Position numbers and translations under genes: made by a program
Assembly: GCF_900591205.1 (NCBI RefSeq)
Contig: NZ_UUPU01000094.1
Span: forward strand, 1 to 64,000
From: Pseudomonas viridiflava
GTDB lineage: Bacteria; Pseudomonadota; Gammaproteobacteria; Pseudomonadales; Pseudomonadaceae
DNA: 64,000 nucleotides
Direction of reading: 5' to 3'
Shown here: positions 42,063 through 50,394 of the stretch, one piece after another
Numbering within the stretch: the first letter of the stretch is position 1
How the letters are laid out: each line of letters opens with the position of its first letter
Notes under the pieces: model-generated
What the model saw: only the letters and a program-made list of their open reading frames with translations
Told to the model about the DNA's origin: nothing
The model's database searches: none

Positions 42063-43258
42063 TAGGCTATCGCTATATCTTTTTGTTCGGCTTCTTCGGT
42101 TGCTAATGGCTTCTCATTGATGCGAGATATTACTTCTAAATAGTTAGAACGGTTACCTGCTATGGTTTTATATAGCTGGGTTGCGGAATAGGTTTCTCCG
42201 CTTTTAGGAAGCATGATTCGCTCGACTAGTCTATGTTTTTTTATTGAGGTTTTGTTGTCGTTCTCATCAATGAATATTACATCTGCCCAACCGTCTTCCG
42301 TGAAATCCGAAGAGTACTTCATGAAGTCTTGCATTTGTTCGTACGTTGGGGTGGCCTCTAGCTTTACCTCAACTCTTCTCTTTCCATCGTCGCTATTTTC
42401 GTCAGAAAGTTCTGGCCCGAAAAATCTACCCATAATATTCTGAATAAAGTCAAAAATTTCATTATTTGCTTTGTCTAGTGTCAGCATTTGTTTGGGCGAA
42501 TTTTGTGAATCTTGTTGGGCCGCTTGTGAACTAACTATGACCTCATTTCTGAGAAGGACGTGCTTGGTTGTTTCGCAAATTTTCTTGAGATATGCTTCGC
42601 TTGTTTTGAATTCTTTTATCTTTTTTGAAAATCTATATAGTAGGCTGTAATCCTCTGGAGAGTCTTTCGAGCTAAAATATATGGTTGTCGCTGATTCGCC
42701 GGGTTGGCGTTTGTTATGGTCATCTATTTTTAGTCGATACCTAACGCAGTGGTTAATCCATTTTTGCATTAGGTCAGAGTCGCATTTCGAATCTTCAAAT
42801 TTTACTGAGATTACTAGATTTGAATCGGGTATTATCCAGTAATAGCAAGGGTGCCCCCAGACGACGTCGTCTCCAGTATCCATGGAGTTGTTGCTGATGT
42901 ATCCGATAGGTTCTCCATTTTCATTTAGTCGAAGTCCCCGATAACTTTTGGAGTCACTAGGGTCATGCTTCCATAATGTTAAAAGAAAATCACCATTTTC
43001 AAATTCATGCATCTCTCGGCAGTAACACATTACTGATGCGTCACCGGATTCACCATGTTCGGCCCAAGGTGAGGTTTCCTTAAAGCGTCTTGAGCTAACC
43101 CACTCTTTAATACTTTTTAGGACTGACGAAGTGTCCAGTCCGAAGCTTTCGGATTTTATTTCGCCTTGAGTTTTTTTCTGGATTTTATAAAGGCCGCTTT
43201 CTGTTATTTCAAAAAAGTTCAAGTACCCATAGTTTGTATCTTTTTTTATAAATGACAT
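42062..43258 (-). CDS. Unrecognised 398-aa protein, first gene of the island operon
   Basis: This soluble protein has no signal peptide or membrane span. Its features are an N-terminal sensor-like region with NGDFLLTLWKHDPSD and WGHPCYYWIIPDSNLVISVK, a central IYFSSKDSPEDYSLLYRFSK, a glutamine-rich linker near residue 243, and a charged C-terminal domain with RRVEVKLEATPTYEQMQDFM. I do not recognise a family and no catalytic motif stands out. It is translationally coupled to the four-TM gene. The size and pairing recall two-gene membrane-linked defence systems, but the resemblance is one of layout only. Confidence 0.7.
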   Translation of the reverse strand: MSFIKKDTNYGYLNFFEITESGLYKIQKKTQGEIKSESFGLDTSSVLKSIKEWVSSRRFKETSPWAEHGESGDASVMCYCREMHEFENGDFLLTLWKHDPSDSKSYRGLRLNENGEPIGYISNNSMDTGDDVVWGHPCYYWIIPDSNLVISVKFEDSKCDSDLMQKWINHCVRYRLKIDDHNKRQPGESATTIYFSSKDSPEDYSLLYRFSKKIKEFKTSEAYLKKICETTKHVLLRNEVIVSSQAAQQDSQNSPKQMLTLDKANNEIFDFIQNIMGRFFGPELSDENSDDGKRRVEVKLEATPTYEQMQDFMKYSSDFTEDGWADVIFIDENDNKTSIKKHRLVERIMLPKSGETYSATQLYKTIAGNRSNYLEVISRINEKPLATEEAEQKDIAIA

Positions 43259-43422
43259 CCGTTTCTCTCTGAACCCAAATTAGTTAAAGGCCCATATGCC
43301 AGTTCAGTGGCAGGCATATTTTGGTGGCCTTGAGCCATGATAGGTCTAACTGGACGAATGTCAATCAGCCGACAATACGGTTTGGTTATCAAGATTTCTT
43401 GGGTGCTTGGGCTAGGCTTCAG
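43259..43422. promoter_or_regulatory. Right end of the island with interrupted inverted repeat
   Basis: This region lies upstream of the 398-aa gene. It contains ATATGCC at 43284-43290 and GGCATAT at 43313-43319, nested within AAGGCC at 43277-43282 and GGCCTT at 43326-43331. This could be a promoter operator or an end structure of the inserted block. Confidence 0.4.
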
Positions 43423-43437
43423 TCAAGACCAACCACA
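43423..43437. repeat. 15-bp direct repeat, right end of inserted block
   Basis: This is an exact copy of TCAAGACCAACCACA from 37747-37761. Here it is followed in frame by the rest of host psiE. Confidence 0.85.
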
Positions 43438-43676
43438 TGCCGGTGCGCTTCCTGATCTACGTGGCGATCACGGCGCTGACGCGTCTGCTGATTTCCAACG
43501 TGTCTCACCACAATCCGCCAGACGTGGGAATCATCTACCTGTGTGGTGGGATTCTGCTGTTGGCGTTTGCAATCCTGGTGGTGCGGTATGCGTCTTCGGC
43601 CTTTCCTTCGGTGAAGGTCGAAGGCCCGCGTCGCAAGGGCGAGGCGAGCCTGGAAACCGAGAAGGGTGAGCTTTAA
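43437..43676 (+). pseudogene. psiE: psiE, 3' fragment
   Basis: This is the in-frame 3' half of the host psiE. It carries the third and fourth spans (RFLIYVAITALTRLLISNVSHH and GGILLLAFAILVVRYASS) and the C-terminal tail (SLETEKGEL). It lacks its own N-terminal half, which is at 37512-37761. Codon use is GC-rich as in the host. Its stop overlaps the stop of the convergent DUF3509 gene by four bases. Confidence 0.9.
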
Positions 43677-43990
43677 AGGCCGACGCTGAAGGGCAGGGTA
43701 GGAGCCGGCGGGCGCTGCAATATTTTGTGGCTGTCGCCGTCGGTCATCATCGCCAGGATTTCCATGGCGCTGTGGCCCTGCTCGATGGCAATGCCGAATT
43801 GAATGCTTTGCACCAGCCTTTTAAGCCGTTGCGGGTCGTTGCGTTGTTCAGCACTGATCATGCGTTTGGCCACTACGCCCGTCTCATCCGAGAGGGTGAG
43901 CATAATGCTGCCGTCGAGCCGTTGAATGCTCAGGTTCACGCGGTATTTTGGGGTGAAGGTGTCGGTGATGATCTGAAAAGGATTGTCCAT
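43673..43990 (-). CDS. DUF3509 family protein
   Basis: This 105-aa cytoplasmic protein of a family common in Pseudomonas (DUF3509) has the landmarks NPFQIITDTFTPKYRVNLSI, DGSIMLTLSDETGVVAKRMI and QRLKRLVQSIQFGIAIEQG. Function is unknown. It is convergent with psiE. Confidence 0.78.
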   Translation of the reverse strand: MDNPFQIITDTFTPKYRVNLSIQRLDGSIMLTLSDETGVVAKRMISAEQRNDPQRLKRLVQSIQFGIAIEQGHSAMEILAMMTDGDSHKILQRPPAPTLPFSVGL

Positions 43991-44288
43991 GGTGCGTTAC
44001 CGCCTGATAAGAACATGCAGTCATTGACGACCGGTGTCTGGATTAGTTCGCATTGCCTGACCACCGGCCACTCCGTCGCTGAGGGTTTACAAGCTCCGTT
44101 TGCCTCATAGGCTGTACAGCAAGGGGCGTGCCGTACAGCCATCTTCCCGACACGCAGATTCAATGTGGGAGTGGGCTTGCTCCCGATGGCGGTCATTCAG
44201 CCGAGTATTCATTGGCTGATACACCGCTATCGGGAGTAAGCCCCCTCCCACATTTGTTTTTTGTTGTGCTTGAGGTCTGTGTTCGATT
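43991..44288. other. Intergenic region with REPIN element
   Basis: No gene is seen. It is occupied mostly by the GTGGGAGTGGGCTTGC palindrome at 44162-44255, leaving short stretches without further features. Confidence 0.5.
44162..44255. repeat. REPIN-type palindrome, copy 3 (variant core)
   Basis: The arms AATGTGGGAGTGGGCTTGC... and a complement with mismatches ending at 44255 enclose about 30 bases. It is related to the elements at 4334 and 62297 in layout, with a different core. Confidence 0.75.
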
Positions 44289-45575
44289 TCAGGGCAGTAC
44301 GGAAAAAACGATCGCAGACAGCGCAATCAGCCCGATCACCACCACAAACACATTCGACAGCTGGCCCGAATACTGGCGCAGAGATGGCACGCGGCGGATC
44401 GCGTACATCGGCATCAGGAACAGCAGGCACGCGATGATCGGCCCGCCCAGGGTCTCGATCATGCCCAGGATGCTCGGGTTGAACGTGGCCACGGCCCAGC
44501 AGGTGAGCACCATGAACAGTGCGGTGCAGCGTTCCAGCCGTTTGGACGACATCGAGCGATTGCGCCCGCGCAGGGATTTGACGATCAGGCCCTGGAAGCC
44601 TTCGCTGGCGCCGATGTAGTGGCCGAGGAAGGATTTAGTGATCGCCACCAGTGCGATCAACGGCGCGGCGTAGGCGATCACCGGAGTCTGGAAGTGATTG
44701 GCCAGGTACGACAGGATCGAAATGTTCTGGGCCTTGGCCGCCGCCAGATCAGCCGGGGACAGGGCCAGTACACAGCTGAAGCAGAAGAACATCACCGTCA
44801 GCACCATCATGCCGTGGGCGGTGGCGAGGATGCCGCTGCTTTTGCGCTCGGCCTGGGCGTCGTACACGCGTTTCTGGTCAACGGCGAAGGCGGAGATGAT
44901 CGGCGAGTGGTTGAACGAAAACACCATCACCGGGATCGCCAGCCACAGGGTCTTGAAGAACACCGGTAGCGGCATGCCCTCGGCGGCGGAGGCGAAAAAC
45001 GCGCCGTTCCAGTTGGGGATCAAGCTCACGGCCAGCAACAGCAGGGCGGCGACGAATGGGTACACCAGCACGCTCATGGCCTTGACGATCACGCCTTGGC
45101 CGCAACGCACAATGGCCATTAAACCGAGGATCAGCACCAGCGACAGGATCGCTCGGGGCGGCGGCGTCATGTGCAGTTGGTGTTCCATAAAGCTGCCCAG
45201 GGTGTTGGTCAGCGCCACGCTGTACACCAGCAGGATCGGGAAGATCGCAAAGAAATACAGCAGGGTGATCAGCTTGCCCGCGCCCACACCGAAGTGCTCT
45301 TCGACCACGTCGGTGATGTCGCCGGATTTGCCTGACAACACAAAGCGCGTCAGCCCACGGTGGGCGAAGAAGGTCATCGGGAAGGCCAGCAATGCCAGCA
45401 CGATCAATGGCCAGAAGCCGCCGACCCCGGCATTGATCGGCAGGAACAAGGTGCCGGCGCCGATGGCGGTGCCGTAGAGACCGAGCATCCAGGTGGTGTC
45501 GTGTTTGGTCCAGCCGGTGGTTACGGTTGTTGCTACAGCAGGATTATCGGCAGCAGGTGTACGTACATCAGTCAT
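44289..45575 (-). CDS. sdaC: Serine/amino acid transporter, HAAAP (SdaC/STP) family
   Basis: This 428-aa inner-membrane transporter has about eleven spans. The start LYGTAIGAGTLFLPINAG is typical of the hydroxy/aromatic amino acid permease family that imports serine with protons or sodium. It is followed in reverse order by the serine deaminase gene, which supports serine as substrate. The ATG at 45575 with GAGG upstream is chosen over a longer frame to 45695. Confidence 0.85.
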   Translation of the reverse strand: MTDVRTPAADNPAVATTVTTGWTKHDTTWMLGLYGTAIGAGTLFLPINAGVGGFWPLIVLALLAFPMTFFAHRGLTRFVLSGKSGDITDVVEEHFGVGAGKLITLLYFFAIFPILLVYSVALTNTLGSFMEHQLHMTPPPRAILSLVLILGLMAIVRCGQGVIVKAMSVLVYPFVAALLLLAVSLIPNWNGAFFASAAEGMPLPVFFKTLWLAIPVMVFSFNHSPIISAFAVDQKRVYDAQAERKSSGILATAHGMMVLTVMFFCFSCVLALSPADLAAAKAQNISILSYLANHFQTPVIAYAAPLIALVAITKSFLGHYIGASEGFQGLIVKSLRGRNRSMSSKRLERCTALFMVLTCWAVATFNPSILGMIETLGGPIIACLLFLMPMYAIRRVPSLRQYSGQLSNVFVVVIGLIALSAIVFSVLP

Positions 45576-45636
45576 CGGTATTGCCTCGTTATTATTTTTG
45601 CGCGGGCTCACGTTGGGGCGGGTAGCAGTGCTCCGA

Positions 45637-47013
45637 TCAGCACTCCACCCAGTTGACCGCCAGGCCGCCCCGTGAAGTTTCTTTGTATTTGTCATGCATA
45701 TCGGCGCCGGTATCGCGCATGGTGCGGATCACCCGGTCGAGGGAAATAAAGTGTTTGCCATCACCGCGCAGTGCCATTTGCGTGGCGTTGATCGCCTTGA
45801 CGGCGGCGATGGCATTACGCTCGATGCACGGCACTTGCACCAGACCGCCGACCGGGTCGCAGGTCAGTCCGAGGTTGTGTTCCAGGCCGATCTCGGCGGC
45901 GTTTTCCAGCTGCTCCGGGGTGGCGCCGAGGATATCGGCCAGGCCGGCGGCGGCCATGGCGCAGGCCGAGCCGACTTCGCCCTGGCAGCCGACTTCGGCG
46001 CCGGAGATCGAGGCGTTTTTCTTGCAGAGGATGCCGACGGCGGCGGCGGCCAGAAAGAAATTGACGACATCATCGTCGGACGCGTCGGCGTTGAACTTCA
46101 TGTAGTAATGCAACACCGCAGGGATGATCCCCGCCGCGCCATTGGTCGGCGCCGTGACCATGCGCCCGCCGGCGGCGTTCTCTTCGTTGACGGCGAGGGC
46201 GAACAGGTTGACCCACTCCATGGCCGACAAGGTTGAGGTGATCACGTTTGGCTTGCCGATTTCCAGCAGGCTGCGGTGCAATTTCGCGGCGCGGCGCGGC
46301 ACATCCAGGCCACCGGGCAAGATGCCTTCGTCGCGCAAGCCTTGCTCCACGCAATCACGCATCACCGACCAGATATGCAAAAGGCCGCTGCGGATGTCTG
46401 CGTCGCTGCGCCATGCGCGTTCGTTGGCCATCATCAGTTCGGAGACGCGCAGGCCGTGCTTGTTGCACAAGGCCAGCAGCTCGACGGCACTGGAGAAGTC
46501 GTAGGGCAATTCAACATCGCTGGTCGGTGCGATGCCTGATGCAGCCTCGGCGGCTTCGATGATGAAACCGCCGCCCACCGAGTAATACGTCTGCTCGCTC
46601 AGCAGGCCGTTTTCGCCATAGGCGTGCAGGGACATGGCGTTGGGGTGGTACGGCAGGCTTTCGTCCAGCAGCAGGAGGTCGGTGCGCCAGTTGAAGGCAA
46701 TTTCCTGGGTGCCGGCGAGCAACAGCTGACCCGACTCGCGCAGTTGCTGGATACGCGCAGTGATCGAGGTGGGGTCGACCGTGTCCGGCCACTCGCCCAT
46801 CAGGCCCATCACACAGGCGCGATCGGTAGCGTGGCCGATGCCGGTGGCGGACAACGAGCCATACAGGCGCACTTCTATACGCCGGGTTTGGCTGAGCAAC
46901 TGTTGCTCGGTCAGGGCCTGCGCGAAGGTTGCCGCAGCCCGCATAGGGCCGACGGTATGGGAGCTGGAGGGGCCGATGCCCACCTTGAATAGATCGAAAA
47001 CACTGATAGCCAT
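45637..47013 (-). CDS. sdaA: L-serine ammonia-lyase (iron-sulfur type)
   Basis: This 458-aa single-chain L-serine deaminase makes pyruvate and ammonia with a [4Fe-4S] cluster. It begins MAISVFDLFKVGIGPSSSHTVGPMRAA with the conserved SSSHT, and cluster-ligand cysteines are in GCQGEVGSAC, LTCDPVGG and QVPCIERN. It is transcribed before sdaC (61-base gap) and is divergent from a LysR regulator. The symbol sdaA versus sdaB is not decided by sequence. Confidence 0.94.
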   Translation of the reverse strand: MAISVFDLFKVGIGPSSSHTVGPMRAAATFAQALTEQQLLSQTRRIEVRLYGSLSATGIGHATDRACVMGLMGEWPDTVDPTSITARIQQLRESGQLLLAGTQEIAFNWRTDLLLLDESLPYHPNAMSLHAYGENGLLSEQTYYSVGGGFIIEAAEAASGIAPTSDVELPYDFSSAVELLALCNKHGLRVSELMMANERAWRSDADIRSGLLHIWSVMRDCVEQGLRDEGILPGGLDVPRRAAKLHRSLLEIGKPNVITSTLSAMEWVNLFALAVNEENAAGGRMVTAPTNGAAGIIPAVLHYYMKFNADASDDDVVNFFLAAAAVGILCKKNASISGAEVGCQGEVGSACAMAAAGLADILGATPEQLENAAEIGLEHNLGLTCDPVGGLVQVPCIERNAIAAVKAINATQMALRGDGKHFISLDRVIRTMRDTGADMHDKYKETSRGGLAVNWVEC

Positions 47014-47150
47014 GCTAAAGCCTTACAAGCAATGGAGTAAAAATCGCTGCCATGTTTTGTAGGACAAGCGCAATTGGCGCGATACTGAGCCTCTAAAACG
47101 GCACTGACCAACGAATTATCCTAAGACACCCTTTAGCAGGACTAAACCCT

Positions 47151-48098
47151 ATGACCCGGCCTCTCCATGGCCAGACCTATGTCTGGCTGCACGTTTTTTC
47201 CTGTGCTGCGCGGCATTTGTCGTTCACCCGCTGCGCCGAAGAACTGCACATCACACCTGGGGCTGTGAGCCAACAGATTCGTCAGTTGGAGGAGCGCTTG
47301 GGCTTTCGGCTGTTCCATCGGCGTGCGCGGGGCGTGGAACTGAGCGCTGAGGGGCAACGGCTGGCAACTACGGTGGGGGAGGCTTACGGCAGCATTGATG
47401 CCGAATTGCAGCGTTTGGACGCTGGGATGATCAGCGGCACCCTGCGTTTGCGCTCGATCCCGTCGTTTCTCGGCAAGTGGCTGACCCCGCGTTTGCCGCG
47501 TTTGCAGCAACGCTTTCCGGATATCCAACTGCGTATGGTCGCCGAAGACAGCAGCATCGCCCTGCACGAGGGGGATTTCGACCTGGCCATCGACCTGAAT
47601 GACGGCAGCTACCCCGGCCTGTTATCCACAGCCTTGCTCGACGAACAGATTTTCCCGGTGTGTGCCCCCAGCCTGTTGCGCGGCCGCCCGCCGTTGCATG
47701 GCCCGGCCGACCTGGTGCATTTCCCGTTGCTGCACGACATCACCGCCTGGCGTGGGAGTTATGAATACGCCGAGTGGGAGTTTTACCTGAATGCCATCGG
47801 CTACCACCACGCCGACGTGCGGCGTGGCCATACCTTCAACCGCAATCACCTGACCATCGAAGCCGCCATTGCCGGCATGGGCGTGGCCATCGCACGGCGG
47901 ACCTTGCTCAACGATGAGCTGGAGCGCGGCACCTTGATCGTGCCATTCGGCCTGGCCGTACCCAACCACAAACGCTATGTGCTGCTGTATGCGCCGGGCG
48001 CGCTGAGCCATCCGGGCGTGCGTGCAGTGCATGACTGGCTGGTGGAGGAGGCGGGGATTTTTCGCGGCTTGCACCCGTTGGGAGAGGGGCAATTGTAA
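47151..48098 (+). CDS. LysR family regulator, GcvA/DsdC-like
   Basis: This 315-aa LysR-type regulator has an N-terminal HTH (LSFTRCAEELHITPGAVSQQ followed by IRQLEERLG) and a substrate-binding domain (TLRLRSIPSFLGKWLTPRLP). It is divergent from sdaA with 137 bases between, the usual layout for an activator of a serine deaminase/transport operon, which is its likely role. Confidence 0.88.
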   Translation: MTRPLHGQTYVWLHVFSCAARHLSFTRCAEELHITPGAVSQQIRQLEERLGFRLFHRRARGVELSAEGQRLATTVGEAYGSIDAELQRLDAGMISGTLRLRSIPSFLGKWLTPRLPRLQQRFPDIQLRMVAEDSSIALHEGDFDLAIDLNDGSYPGLLSTALLDEQIFPVCAPSLLRGRPPLHGPADLVHFPLLHDITAWRGSYEYAEWEFYLNAIGYHHADVRRGHTFNRNHLTIEAAIAGMGVAIARRTLLNDELERGTLIVPFGLAVPNHKRYVLLYAPGALSHPGVRAVHDWLVEEAGIFRGLHPLGEGQL

Positions 48099-48311
48099 GG
48101 ATGGCGGGGCGTAATAAGATGTAACTAACTCCCCACCCTAACAGCGTTTTTGCTTGTCGTCAGGGTTAATTTGTAATGTGGGATTTATCTTTGCAAAGGG
48201 GTTGAATTGTTCTTCTGAGTGCTCAATTGTGTAATCAAGAGGTCATGGTTTCACCACCCCGGTGTTGCAGTTTGTGGCCTCCTGCGAGCTAGCTGAAATA
48301 AGGGAAGAACT
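48099..48311. promoter_or_regulatory. Upstream region of the HPF/RaiA gene
   Basis: These 213 bases carry no ORF. A sigma-54-like pair, GG then ten bases then GC, occurs in GTGGGATTTATCTTTGCAAA around 48178-48197, but the surrounding match is weak. Confidence 0.3.
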
Positions 48312-48722
48312 ATGCAAATCCAAGTCAATAGCGATAACCATATTGAAAGCAGCATCCGACTGGAGGAGTGGGTACGTAATACCATTGAAAGCACGCTCGA
48401 ACGTTATGAAGAAGACCTGACCCGTGTGGAGGTCTACCTGCGGGATGAGAACGGCGACAAGCCCGGTCCCCACGATTTAAGTTGCCGTCTGGAAGCACGG
48501 CCAAAAGGCCATCAGCCGGTTTCGGTGCTACACAAGGCCGATACCCTGGAGCAGGCGATTGACGGTGCCGCGACCAAGCTGGATCACGCGTTGGAACATT
48601 TGTTCGGCAAACTGCAAGGCAAGCCCCGCGCTGCCGCGAAAAATGTGCCGGCCAACAAAGTGAATGATGACGCGCTGGAAGAGGAATTCCTGGAAAACGA
48701 AAACGCTGCACTCAATAGCTGA
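48312..48722 (+). CDS. HPF/RaiA family ribosome-associated protein
   Basis: This 136-aa protein has an N-terminal HPF/RaiA domain (about residues 1-105: IQVNSDNHIESSIRLEEWVR, VEVYLRDENGDKPG, LSCRLEARPKG, ATKLDHALEHLFGKL) and a short charged C-terminal tail (DDALEEEFLENENAALNS). Related proteins bind the 30S decoding centre and silence ribosomes under stress. It differs from the short HPF usually found near rpoN, so it may be a second family member. Confidence 0.85.
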   Translation: MQIQVNSDNHIESSIRLEEWVRNTIESTLERYEEDLTRVEVYLRDENGDKPGPHDLSCRLEARPKGHQPVSVLHKADTLEQAIDGAATKLDHALEHLFGKLQGKPRAAAKNVPANKVNDDALEEEFLENENAALNS

Positions 48723-48742
48723 CAGTTTTTCAACCCCCACTC

Positions 48743-48772
48743 AAAACGGGCCTGCATCTGCAGGCCCGTTTT
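48743..48772. terminator. Bidirectional terminator
   Basis: Perfect 14-bp arms AAAACGGGCCTGCA and TGCAGGCCCGTTTT with a 2-base loop end both the HPF/RaiA and the convergent MFS transcripts. Confidence 0.92.
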
Positions 48773-48775
48773 CGT

Positions 48776-50287
48776 TCAGCGGCGCTGCCTGAAGAAATAC
48801 CCGCTCAACATCGCCAACCCGCCCGCGCCCACACCCGCAAAGAGCATGGCCCAACCGGCGCCGTGGCGCAGTGCCGCCTGGGCATCAGCAGGCGCCACCA
48901 GCAACGTGTGCAGCTTGCCCGTCGCAATGTTCTGGCTGATGGCCGGCCAATCCATGGCGGTGGCAACAGGCAATATCTGCGCCAGTTGATGGCTGATCCC
49001 CAGCAACAGCACCAGGCCCATCAGCGCAATGTTCAGTGCCAGGGTGATCAACCGCGCACTGAAGTCGATGCCCGAGGCCATGCCGGCGCGGTCGGCCGAG
49101 ACCGAGCCGGTGGTGGTGTTGGTGGTGGGTGAGTTGGTCAGCGCCAAGCCCACGCCAGCGATCACACAGCTGAAAAGCACGACTATGATGCTGGGTTGCT
49201 CAACACTATTGGCTGCCGCCATGGCCATGAACCCCGTGCCCATCAGGCCCAGGCCCACCGGGATGATGCGCTCGGCGCCATAGCGCAGGGCCAGGCGTTC
49301 GGCCAGCGGCGGCACCAGCAAGGTGGGCAAGGTATAGGCGAGCAGGGCGCCGCCGGTGGTCAGTGTGTCGTAGCCCAGGCCCGCCTGGAAATACAGCGGC
49401 AGGTAGATCATGAACGGCCAGAAACTGAAGTTCATGCCGATCGAGCCCATCAGCGCGCCGTTGAAGCGCGGGATGCGGAACACCGAAAAATCGAACATCG
49501 GGTGGGCGCTGCGCCGCTCAATCAAGATAAACAGCAGCGTGGCGGCCAGCGACACGCCTGCCCAGCCGAGCATGGCCGGTGTGCCAAAACCGTTTTCGCT
49601 GCCTTGGGTGATGAAGTACACCAACGCAAACACCGACAGCGTGAGGGTGAGCATGCCGGCGATGTCGAGGCGATGGCTGGCCGGGTCGCGGGATTCCTGC
49701 ACGCTCAGGCGCAGTAATACCAGGGTGATCAGCGTGAGCGGCACGTGCACCAGGAACACCCAGCGCCAGTCGGCGACGGCCAGGATCAATGCGCCCACCA
49801 TCGGCCCGAAGCCCAGGCCCACGCCCGCGATCACGCCCCAAATCGCAAAGGCACGCGCACGTGCCGCCGGTTCGCGGAACTGGTGCGAAAGAATCGCGAA
49901 CTGGCAGATCATCATCGCGCCGGCGCCCACGCCCTGAACGAAGCGTGCCGCAATCAGCCAGGAGGCATCGCTTGCCAGGCCACAGGCCAGCGAGGCCAAC
50001 CCAAACAGCCACAAGCACACCACCAGCACGCGCCGCCGACCAAAGCGGTCGGCCAGTGTGCCTGCGGCCATCAACACGCTGGTGCAGGCCAGGGTGTAGG
50101 CGTTCATGATCCATTGCGCATCCTGGAAGCCCGTGCCCAGTTGCTGTTCCAGTGTCGGCAGGATGACCGGCACGCTGGAGATTTCCAGGCCGAACATCAG
50201 GGCCACGAGGCAGACGGCGGTGAGAGCCAGCGCATCTCTGGCGGTGCGGGCGGGGCTGGCGGCCGAGAATGTGGCGGCGGGTGGCAT
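48776..50287 (-). CDS. MFS transporter, DHA2 (EmrB/QacA) family
   Basis: This 503-aa inner-membrane drug/proton antiporter has about fourteen spans. Landmarks are LTAVCLVALMFGLEISSVPV at the start and the A/B-type loop LADRFGRRRVLVV. It is divergent from a LysR gene, the common pump/regulator pairing. Substrates are unknown, probably toxic small molecules. Confidence 0.9.
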   Translation of the reverse strand: MPPAATFSAASPARTARDALALTAVCLVALMFGLEISSVPVILPTLEQQLGTGFQDAQWIMNAYTLACTSVLMAAGTLADRFGRRRVLVVCLWLFGLASLACGLASDASWLIAARFVQGVGAGAMMICQFAILSHQFREPAARARAFAIWGVIAGVGLGFGPMVGALILAVADWRWVFLVHVPLTLITLVLLRLSVQESRDPASHRLDIAGMLTLTLSVFALVYFITQGSENGFGTPAMLGWAGVSLAATLLFILIERRSAHPMFDFSVFRIPRFNGALMGSIGMNFSFWPFMIYLPLYFQAGLGYDTLTTGGALLAYTLPTLLVPPLAERLALRYGAERIIPVGLGLMGTGFMAMAAANSVEQPSIIVVLFSCVIAGVGLALTNSPTTNTTTGSVSADRAGMASGIDFSARLITLALNIALMGLVLLLGISHQLAQILPVATAMDWPAISQNIATGKLHTLLVAPADAQAALRHGAGWAMLFAGVGAGGLAMLSGYFFRQRR

Positions 50288-50394
50288 GGCGATTCTCCTG
50301 AGAAGGGGGGGGGCGGTTTATTCTCGTGGGAATCTTGTTCTTGATTCGTGATAAGTTTTCCAGTCATTCGGGAATAAAGAGCGACAATTACCCT

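Larger units (their letters stand above)
37748..43437. mobile_element. AT-rich inserted cassette in psiE (candidate genomic island)
   Basis: About 5.7 kb of sequence is AT-rich by eye with matching codon use, in sharp contrast to its GC-rich flanks. It splits psiE and is bounded by a 15-bp direct repeat. It contains seven complete genes: psiE-like, RES, nucleotidyltransferase, TM-macro, PARP-like ART, a four-TM protein and a 398-aa unknown. No integrase, transposase or tRNA is inside, so the means of entry is not visible. It could be integrase-mediated in trans, or homologous replacement around psiE. The presence of its own psiE copy suggests repeated capture at this locus. Confidence 0.8.

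Noticed and set aside
41571..43258. Kiwa (KwaA/KwaB) system
   Set aside because: A four-TM protein next to a larger soluble one recalls Kiwa, but gene order is reversed and I cannot recognise the DUF4868 features of KwaB in the 398-aa protein.
37748..43437. Insertion sequence or tRNA-targeted integrative element
   Set aside because: There is no transposase, integrase, terminal inverted repeats at the exact ends, or tRNA 3' end at the boundary.
48170..48200. Sigma-54 promoter before the HPF/RaiA gene
   Set aside because: Only the GG-N10-GC spacing fits. The rest of the TGGCAC-N5-TTGCA consensus is poor, so it is noted only within the upstream-region entry.
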